A DNA stretch of 24,930 bases, taken from contig CAKUHV010000011.1 of the NCBI GenBank assembly GCA_934659445.1, positions 1 to 24,930 on the forward strand, in the 5' to 3' direction. A program made the position numbers and the translations under genes. The first letter of the stretch is position 1. Each line of letters starts with the position of its first letter. This document shows, piece by piece, positions 20,774 through 24,930 of the stretch. The notes below the pieces were generated by a model that worked only from the letters and a program-made list of their open reading frames with translations, ran no database searches and was not told the DNA's origin. The DNA is from an uncultured Oscillospiraceae bacterium (GTDB lineage Bacteria > Bacillota > Clostridia > Oscillospirales > Oscillospiraceae).

Positions 20774-21898
20774 ATGACCATCGCCGCGCTGCCGTACATC
20801 CCGAAAACCATCACCGTCCATCTGGGGCCGCCCAGCCAGTGGGCAGAAAACATGACGGTTCCCTTCCCCGACTACATCAAGAATGTGGCCTCCAGTGAGA
20901 TCTACCCCACCTGGGAGCCCTCTGCCCTGCGGGCCAACATTCTGGCCATCACCTCCTTCGTTCTGAACCGGGTGTTCACGGAGTTCTACCCCAGCCAGGG
21001 CTATGATTTTCAGATCACCTCCACCACCGCCTACGACCAAAAGTTCATCCCGAACCGGAACATCTTTGAGAACATCAGTCTGCTGGTGGATGAGCTGTTT
21101 GACGACTATATCCGTCGCCAGGGCTTTATCGAGCCCCTCAGTGCCCAGTTCTGTAACGGCACCACCTCCATCTGCGACGGCCTCTCTCAGTGGGGAAGCC
21201 AGGAACTGGCCCAGCAGGGGTACAACTCCATGGACATCCTGCGCCGGTACTACGGCAGCGACATTGAGCTGGTCACCGACGCCTCCATCCGGGACGTGAC
21301 CCGCTCCTACCCCGGCTATCCCCTGCGCCTTGGCTCTGTCGGCGAGGAGGTATTCTGGCTTCAGGCGGGACTGAACCGCATCGCCCGGAACTACCCCGCC
21401 ATCCCCATCGTCCCCGCCACCGGCGTCTTTGACCAGGCTACAGAGGATGCGGTGCGCACCTTCCAGCGGATCTTCAACCTTACCCCCGACGGCATTGCGG
21501 GCAAGGCCACCTGGTACAAGGTGCTGCGGATGTACGTAGGAGTGACCCGGCTGGCGGAGCTGGCCAGCCTGGGGCACCGGCTGTACGCGCCCAGCTTTCA
21601 GTTCCCCGGGACCCTGCGTCAGGGGGACTCCGGCGGCTCCGTGCAGATCTTACAGTACATGCTGGCTCTGCTGGCGGAGTACAGCGAGGCTCTGCTGCCC
21701 GTCGCCGCAGACGGCAGCTTCGGCCCGGCCACGGCGGAAGCCGTCCGCATCTTTCAGGGACAGTACGGCCTGACCCCCGACGGCATCGTGGGCCCCGTCA
21801 CCTGGGAGGCCATCCACAGCCGCTATCAGCGGCTCTATGTGGCGCTCCAGTCCAGCAAGGCCTATCAGGAAAACAGTCAGGAAGGAGCGATCTCATGA
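20774..21898 (+). CDS. SpoIID-like domain fused to two peptidoglycan-binding domains
   Basis: A 374-residue protein in three parts. Residues about 30-165 match the SpoIID/LytB domain: VASSEIYPTWEPSALRANI places Glu42 where SpoIID has its catalytic Glu, and GLSQWGSQELAQQGY followed by ILRRYYG is the C-terminal signature. Two PG_binding_1 domains follow (about 186-250, ending LTPDGIAGKATW; about 284-347, ending LTPDGIVGPVTW). SpoIID is a lytic transglycosylase that cuts stem-peptide-free glycan during engulfment in sporulation. Unlike SpoIID, this protein has no N-terminal membrane anchor or signal peptide, so where it acts is unclear. The ribosome binding site is GAGGTAAGG. The next gene overlaps its stop by ATGA. 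Enzyme activity is inferred from the retained Glu. Confidence 0.85.
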   Translation: MTIAALPYIPKTITVHLGPPSQWAENMTVPFPDYIKNVASSEIYPTWEPSALRANILAITSFVLNRVFTEFYPSQGYDFQITSTTAYDQKFIPNRNIFENISLLVDELFDDYIRRQGFIEPLSAQFCNGTTSICDGLSQWGSQELAQQGYNSMDILRRYYGSDIELVTDASIRDVTRSYPGYPLRLGSVGEEVFWLQAGLNRIARNYPAIPIVPATGVFDQATEDAVRTFQRIFNLTPDGIAGKATWYKVLRMYVGVTRLAELASLGHRLYAPSFQFPGTLRQGDSGGSVQILQYMLALLAEYSEALLPVAADGSFGPATAEAVRIFQGQYGLTPDGIVGPVTWEAIHSRYQRLYVALQSSKAYQENSQEGAIS

Positions 21899-22449
21899 CC
21901 ATGCCCATTCAAGCTCAGCCCTCCCCCGATCCCGCCGTCCTGCGGCTTCAGCACGACCTGAACCGGCTGCGCCGGCAGTATCCTTTCCTTCCCCTGCTGG
22001 AGACCAGCGGCCGCTACGATCCGGCCACCCAGCGCGCCGTAATGCGCTTTCAGCAGGAGCTGTATCCTCCGGTGACCGGAGCGGCAGATCCCGGCACGCT
22101 GGAGGCTGTGCGGCAGGCGGTCCTGGATCTGGAGGGATATGACCCCAACCCCCGGGTCCTGCGGGGTTTTCCTGCCGCCGGAAATGCTCTGCCCGACACC
22201 CTGCACAGCTATATGAAGGTGCCTCAGGCCATGTTTCAGGCCCTGCTGCCCCTGATGGAGGGGATACAGCCCGACATTGCCGACGGCCACCACGGCGCGG
22301 CCTCGGTGGCCAACGTCCGGTGGCTCCAGCGCCGGGCGGGGCTGACCGAGACCGGTATCATGGAGATGCAGACCTGGAACGCCCTGACCCAGCTGTACGA
22401 GCTGATGGTGATCGCCGACCCGGAGCTGCTCATCCCCGGGCGGGGATGA
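21895..22449 (+). CDS. Small protein with peptidoglycan-binding-like modules
   Basis: 184 residues, with one clear PG_binding_1-type repeat (about residues 14-72: VLRLQHDLNRLRRQYP..., then SGRYDPATQRAVMRFQQEL) and a second, more divergent one (about 135-172: VRWLQRRAGLTETGIMEMQTWNAL). The middle (95-130) is not recognised. No signal peptide. It starts inside the previous gene's stop (ATGA) behind AAGGAG, so the two are translationally coupled and probably work together. No catalytic domain is visible, which points to a cell-wall-binding or structural partner. Its last codons and stop lie within a long palindrome. Confidence 0.82.
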   Translation: MTMPIQAQPSPDPAVLRLQHDLNRLRRQYPFLPLLETSGRYDPATQRAVMRFQQELYPPVTGAADPGTLEAVRQAVLDLEGYDPNPRVLRGFPAAGNALPDTLHSYMKVPQAMFQALLPLMEGIQPDIADGHHGAASVANVRWLQRRAGLTETGIMEMQTWNALTQLYELMVIADPELLIPGRG

Positions 22450-22456
22450 GCAGCTC
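22423..22456. repeat. 16-bp-stem palindrome spanning the stop codon of the 21895 gene
   Basis: GAGCTGCTCATCCCCG (22423-22438) pairs perfectly with 22441-22456 around GG. The stop TGA (22447-22449) lies in its right arm. The terminator hairpin begins at the very next base. Confidence 0.8.
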
Positions 22457-22492
22457 TGCCCCGCCCTTTCGGGCGGGGCAGGAAATTTTTTT
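22457..22492 (+). terminator. Terminator of the SpoIID/PG-binding operon
   Basis: TGCCCCGCCC (22457-22466) pairs with 22471-22480 around TTTC, followed by GGAAATTTTTTTGG. Confidence 0.9.
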
Positions 22493-22511
22493 GGTTTTTT
22501 GCGAAAAGGGC

Positions 22512-22540
22512 TTGCTTTTTCAGGACGGGTGTGTTAATAT
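22512..22540 (+). promoter_or_regulatory. Promoter for tRNA-Pro
   Basis: TTGCTT (22512-22517), 17-nt spacer, TAATAT (22535-22540), with TGT extending the -10. Confidence 0.75.
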
Positions 22541-22576
22541 ATACAAGCTGTTCGGGACAAATCCCTAAAGCGGCAT

Positions 22577-22653
22577 CCGGGTGTGGCGAAGTTTGGTATC
22601 GCGCTTGAATGGGGTTCAAGAGGCCCTGAGTTCGAATCTCAGCACTCGGACCA
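22577..22653 (+). tRNA. tRNA-Pro (anticodon GGG)
   Basis: Acceptor CCGGGTG (22577-22583) pairs with CACTCGG (22643-22649), discriminator A, CCA encoded (22651-22653). The anticodon stem CTTGA/TCAAG has loop ATGGGGT with GGG at 22611-22613, reading CCC/CCU proline codons. The T-arm is CTGAG-TTCGAAT-CTCAG. C1-G72 is usual for tRNA-Pro. Confidence 0.95.
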
Positions 22654-22655
22654 AT

Positions 22656-22696
22656 AACCTGCAAACTGTTGAGTATCAATGGTTTGCAGGTTTTTT
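22656..22696 (+). terminator. Terminator of tRNA-Pro
   Basis: AACCTGCAAAC (22656-22666) pairs with 22682-22692 around a 15-nt loop, with a T6 run overlapping its end. Confidence 0.88.
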
Positions 22697-22800
22697 CATG
22701 TCTGGATGCTCTCATTTAAACCATCAAAGGAACCTTGAAAGCATTGCTGGAAAAGCCTGACTTATGACTTCCGTCTCAGACCCATGACGGCAATGGCAAA

Positions 22801-22835
22801 GGGCCTGCCGACTGCAAATTGCAGGCGGCAGGCCC
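22801..22835 (-). terminator. Probable terminator of pfp
   Basis: GGGCCTGCCG (22801-22810) pairs with 22826-22835; the inner part CTGCAA/TTGCAG pairs again across one A/G mismatch. It lies about 85 nt after the pfp stop on the minus strand; the T-run (TTTG) is weak. Confidence 0.6.
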
Positions 22836-22920
22836 TGTCGGCACCTTAAGCTATTACCGTTAAAGACGACCGCCTCGCCTTTGGGGCGCTTCACGCCAGA
22901 GCGGGACTCCCGTTCAGGCC

Positions 22921-24165
22921 TTATTCGGCCTTGGCCAACACCTTTTTCAGCTTGGCAAAGCGGGGCATCCCGTTCTCCTTGGGGATATCGGGCTCGCCCT
23001 GGATCAGGGGCAGCACATACTCCAGGAAGGGGGGCTCCACGCCGTTGCCCGCAGCGTTGATCCACTCCCGGGGGATCTTCTTTTCCACATTGGCGGCATT
23101 CTCGAGGGGCTCCAGAGCGGTGACGCAGGTATATGCCCCGTCCTCGCGGTCGCACTTGAACACCACCATCTTGTCGGTCATGCCGGCCACGGCGGCCTCC
23201 ACCGCGGCGGCGCCGGCCTCCCAGGCCTCCTCAATGTCGGTGGTAGAGGCACAGTGGGCAGCGCAGCGCTGGAGCAGAGACAGCTCGATGCCGCGCACCT
23301 TGGCACCGGTCTCCAGCTTGGCCGCCTCAGCCAGCTTGGCAGCCAGACCGCCCAGCTGAGCATGGCCGAAGCCGTCGGTGGCAGAGATCTTGCCCTCGGA
23401 CACGAAGGAGCCGTCGGCCAGGTGGACGCCCTCAGACACCGCCACCACGCAGCTGCCGGTGTTGCGGTAGATGCGGCCCACATCATCCAGGAAGTCGGAC
23501 AGGTCGAAATCGGTCTCCGGCATATAGATCAGGTCGGGGCCGCAGCCGGACAGGGAGGCCAGCTCGGCGGCGGCAGTCAGCCAGCCGGCGTGACGGCCCA
23601 TGATCTCCACAATGGTGACCATTCCGGTGTTGTACACATGGGAATCCAGCCACACCTCGGCCATGGAGGTGGCGATGTACTTGGCGGCGGAGGCGTAGCC
23701 GGGGCAGTGATCGGTGCCGCTCAGGTCGTTGTCGATGGTCTTGGGCACGCCGATGACCCGGCACTCGTACCCCACCTTCTGCAGGTACTTGGAGATCTTA
23801 TTGCAGGTATCCATGGAGTCGTTGCCGCCGTTGTAGAAGAAGTAGCGCACGTCGTACTTCTTGAAGATCTCCAGAATGCGCTTATAATCGGTGTCGTCCT
23901 TCTCAGGATCGGCCAGCTTGTAGCGGCAGGAACCCAGGGCGGAGGAGGGGGTGTGCTTCAGCAGAGCCAGCTCTGTGGGGTCCTCCTTCGACAGATCGTA
24001 CAGTTTATCATCCAGAACGCCTTTGATGCCATAAGCCGCGCCTAAAACCTTTGTGATGCAGTCAGATCTCATCGCCGTCTCGACCACGCCCTGTACGCTG
24101 GCGTTAATCACCGCCGTGGGGCCGCCGGACTGGCCTACAATGCAGGCGCCAACCAGTTTTTTCAT
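22921..24165 (-). CDS. pfp: Pyrophosphate-dependent 6-phosphofructokinase
   Basis: A 414-residue phosphofructokinase. It phosphorylates fructose-6-phosphate, reversibly if PPi is the donor. Donor choice can be read from two sites: GGNDS (Asp116, at the position that is Gly in ATP enzymes) and PKTIDND (Lys142, Gly in ATP enzymes). Both favour pyrophosphate. Asp145 and Asp147 are the catalytic pair. Substrate motifs GQSGGPTAVIN, MVTIVEIMGRHAGWL and MPETDFDL are intact. The start at 24165 (MKKLVGACIVGQSGG) has GGGAGGA upstream; the 28-residue longer frame would run through the promoter. It is divergent from fba, which uses its product. Regulation is probably shared through the overlapping promoters. 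Confidence 0.93.
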   Translation of the reverse strand: MKKLVGACIVGQSGGPTAVINASVQGVVETAMRSDCITKVLGAAYGIKGVLDDKLYDLSKEDPTELALLKHTPSSALGSCRYKLADPEKDDTDYKRILEIFKKYDVRYFFYNGGNDSMDTCNKISKYLQKVGYECRVIGVPKTIDNDLSGTDHCPGYASAAKYIATSMAEVWLDSHVYNTGMVTIVEIMGRHAGWLTAAAELASLSGCGPDLIYMPETDFDLSDFLDDVGRIYRNTGSCVVAVSEGVHLADGSFVSEGKISATDGFGHAQLGGLAAKLAEAAKLETGAKVRGIELSLLQRCAAHCASTTDIEEAWEAGAAAVEAAVAGMTDKMVVFKCDREDGAYTCVTALEPLENAANVEKKIPREWINAAGNGVEPPFLEYVLPLIQGEPDIPKENGMPRFAKLKKVLAKAE

Positions 24166-24202
24166 CTCTTTTTCCTCCCAAGCGGGCAGTTGATTCCCTG
24201 CC

Positions 24203-24216
24203 CAAGAAATTTCTTG
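24203..24216. promoter_or_regulatory. 14-bp palindrome at pfp transcription start, candidate operator
   Basis: CAAGAAATTTCTTG is a perfect palindrome directly downstream of the pfp -10, over the expected start site and first transcribed bases. The binding protein is unknown. Confidence 0.45.
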
Positions 24217-24220
24217 CTTT

Positions 24221-24249
24221 AATATAGCACATGGCCTTGTAATTATCAA
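24221..24249 (-). promoter_or_regulatory. pfp promoter
   Basis: TTGATA (24249-24244), 17-nt spacer, TATATT (24226-24221), with TGC extending the -10, on the minus strand. Its spacer contains the fba -35. Confidence 0.8.
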
Positions 24250-24265
24250 CTGTTAATGATACAAT
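24237..24265 (+). promoter_or_regulatory. fba promoter
   Basis: TTGTAA (24237-24242), 17-nt spacer, TACAAT (24260-24265), with TGA extending the -10. Its spacer contains the pfp -35, so the two divergent promoters interlock. The leader is about 85 nt. Confidence 0.75.
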
Positions 24266-24358
24266 TATCCCACAAAAGTCCCGGCCCTGTTCCGCCCCTG
24301 TTTCGCCGCGGCCATCAGGCGCACCGGGAGCTTTGAAAAAGCAAAGGAGATGTTCAAT

Positions 24359-24930
24359 ATGCCTCTGGTCACTACAACCGAAATGTTTAAGAAGGCCTAC
24401 GACGGCGGCTACGCCATCGGCGCTTTCAACGTCAACAACATGGAGATCGTTCAGGGCATTACCGAAGCCGCGCAGGAGCTGAAGGCCCCTCTGATCCTCC
24501 AGGTCTCCAAGGGCGCCCGTGCCTACGCCAACCACACCTATCTGGTCAAACTGGTAGAGGCCGCTGTGATCGAGTGCCCCGATATTCCCATCGCCCTGCA
24601 TCTGGATCACGGCCCCGATTTCGAGACCTGCAAGTCCTGCGTGGACGGCGGCTTTACCTCCGTGATGATCGATGCCTCCAGCAAGCCCTTTGCCGAGAAC
24701 ATCGAGATCACCAAAAAGGTCGTTGAGTACGCCCACGACCACGGCGTGGTGGTAGAAGCCGAGCTGGGCACCCTTGCGGGCATCGAGGACGATGTGAAGG
24801 TGTCCGCCGAGGACTCCAGCTACACCCACCCCGAGGAGGTGGAGGAGTTCGTCACCAAGACCGGCTGCGACTCTCTGGCCATCGCCATCGGCACCAGCCA
24901 CGGCGCCTATAAGTTCACCGCCGCCCAGTG
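24359..24930 (+). CDS. fba: Class II fructose-bisphosphate aldolase, 3'-truncated by window edge
   Basis: 190 codons are present, open to the window end, so about one third to two fifths of a usual class II aldolase is missing. The enzyme splits fructose-1,6-bisphosphate into dihydroxyacetone phosphate and glyceraldehyde-3-phosphate, with zinc. Seen here: GAFNVNNMEI (substrate loop), ALHLDHGPDFE with the catalytic Asp83 and zinc ligand His84, VVVEAELGTLAG and AIAIGTSHGAYK with another zinc-region His. The start has AAAGGAG at good spacing. It is divergent from pfp, which makes its substrate. The class II assignment is secure; the C-terminal phosphate-binding motifs are outside the window. Confidence 0.96.
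   Translation, partial: MPLVTTTEMFKKAYDGGYAIGAFNVNNMEIVQGITEAAQELKAPLILQVSKGARAYANHTYLVKLVEAAVIECPDIPIALHLDHGPDFETCKSCVDGGFTSVMIDASSKPFAENIEITKKVVEYAHDHGVVVEAELGTLAGIEDDVKVSAEDSSYTHPEEVEEFVTKTGCDSLAIAIGTSHGAYKFTAAQ

Noticed and set aside
20774..22449. Prophage endolysin or tail-lysin module
   Set aside because: No phage structural, holin or integrase genes nearby; the catalytic part is SpoIID-like and the neighbours are chromosomal housekeeping genes.
22577..22653. tRNA-Pro as an integration site
   Set aside because: The flanks are an ordinary terminator and housekeeping pfp; no integrase or duplicated tRNA end.
24244..24265. Rex (NADH-sensing) operator between pfp and fba
   Set aside because: The region has TGTTAA-like pieces but not the TTGTTAA-N4-TTAACAA arrangement; too poor a match.

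Overview
The window looks like a stretch of chromosome from a GC-rich, Gram-positive, spore-forming clostridium, most like Oscillospiraceae (Flavonifractor / Lawsonibacter / Pseudoflavonifractor-like gut anaerobes). This rests on the gene content: RNase M5, Mini-III and RqcH, a glmS ribozyme ahead of glmS, GSI-alpha glutamine synthetase, PPi-type phosphofructokinase, SLH-domain surface proteins, PadR-DUF2812, a SpoIID-like enzyme and AGGAGG-type ribosome binding sites. The taxonomic call is inference from family content, not a database result.

Layout. 1-1509: 3' part of an S-layer-homology (SLH) surface protein carrying a 60-bp exact internal repeat. 1510-1810: gene-free, rich in inverted repeats. 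1811-5802 (minus): probable operon comEC > holA > rnmV (DNA uptake channel, DNA polymerase III delta, 5S rRNA maturase). 5990-8177 (plus): mrnC-rqcH, transcribed divergently from comEC. 8249-9190: a HIT hydrolase, a small DUF6514-like protein on the other strand, and tRNA-Gly(CCC). 9447-10683: a second SLH surface-protein gene, broken by an in-frame TGA and a one-base frameshift at a G6 run, and bracketed by two copies of a palindrome followed by an A-tract. 10905-13462: an AlaX-type alanyl-tRNA editing protein and a membrane-anchored XRE regulator with a large extracytoplasmic domain. 13520-15600 (minus): glmS with a glmS ribozyme in its leader. 15811-17560: padR-DUF2812 operon with two identical operator-like sites. 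17712-19043 (minus): glnA. 19279-19710: a small helical protein of unknown function. 19760-20215 (minus): nrdR. 20367-22449: a tight three-gene cluster (Ig-like protein, SpoIID domain fused to two peptidoglycan-binding domains, small peptidoglycan-binding protein), none with a signal peptide. 22577-22653: tRNA-Pro(GGG). 22921 to the right edge: divergent glycolytic pair pfp / fba with interleaved promoters; fba runs off the window.

How the genes fit together. Most of the window is housekeeping: RNA processing and ribosome quality control, tRNA editing, amino-sugar and glutamine synthesis, dNTP regulation and PPi-based glycolysis. GlmS consumes the glutamine that GlnA makes, and PFP makes the fructose-1,6-bisphosphate that FBA splits. 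The accessory or less-described parts are the broken SLH cassette, the palindrome family, the PadR-DUF2812 unit, the XRE membrane sensor and the SpoIID/peptidoglycan-binding cluster, which is the best candidate for an under-described system here. No CRISPR array, transposase, integrase or prophage was seen.
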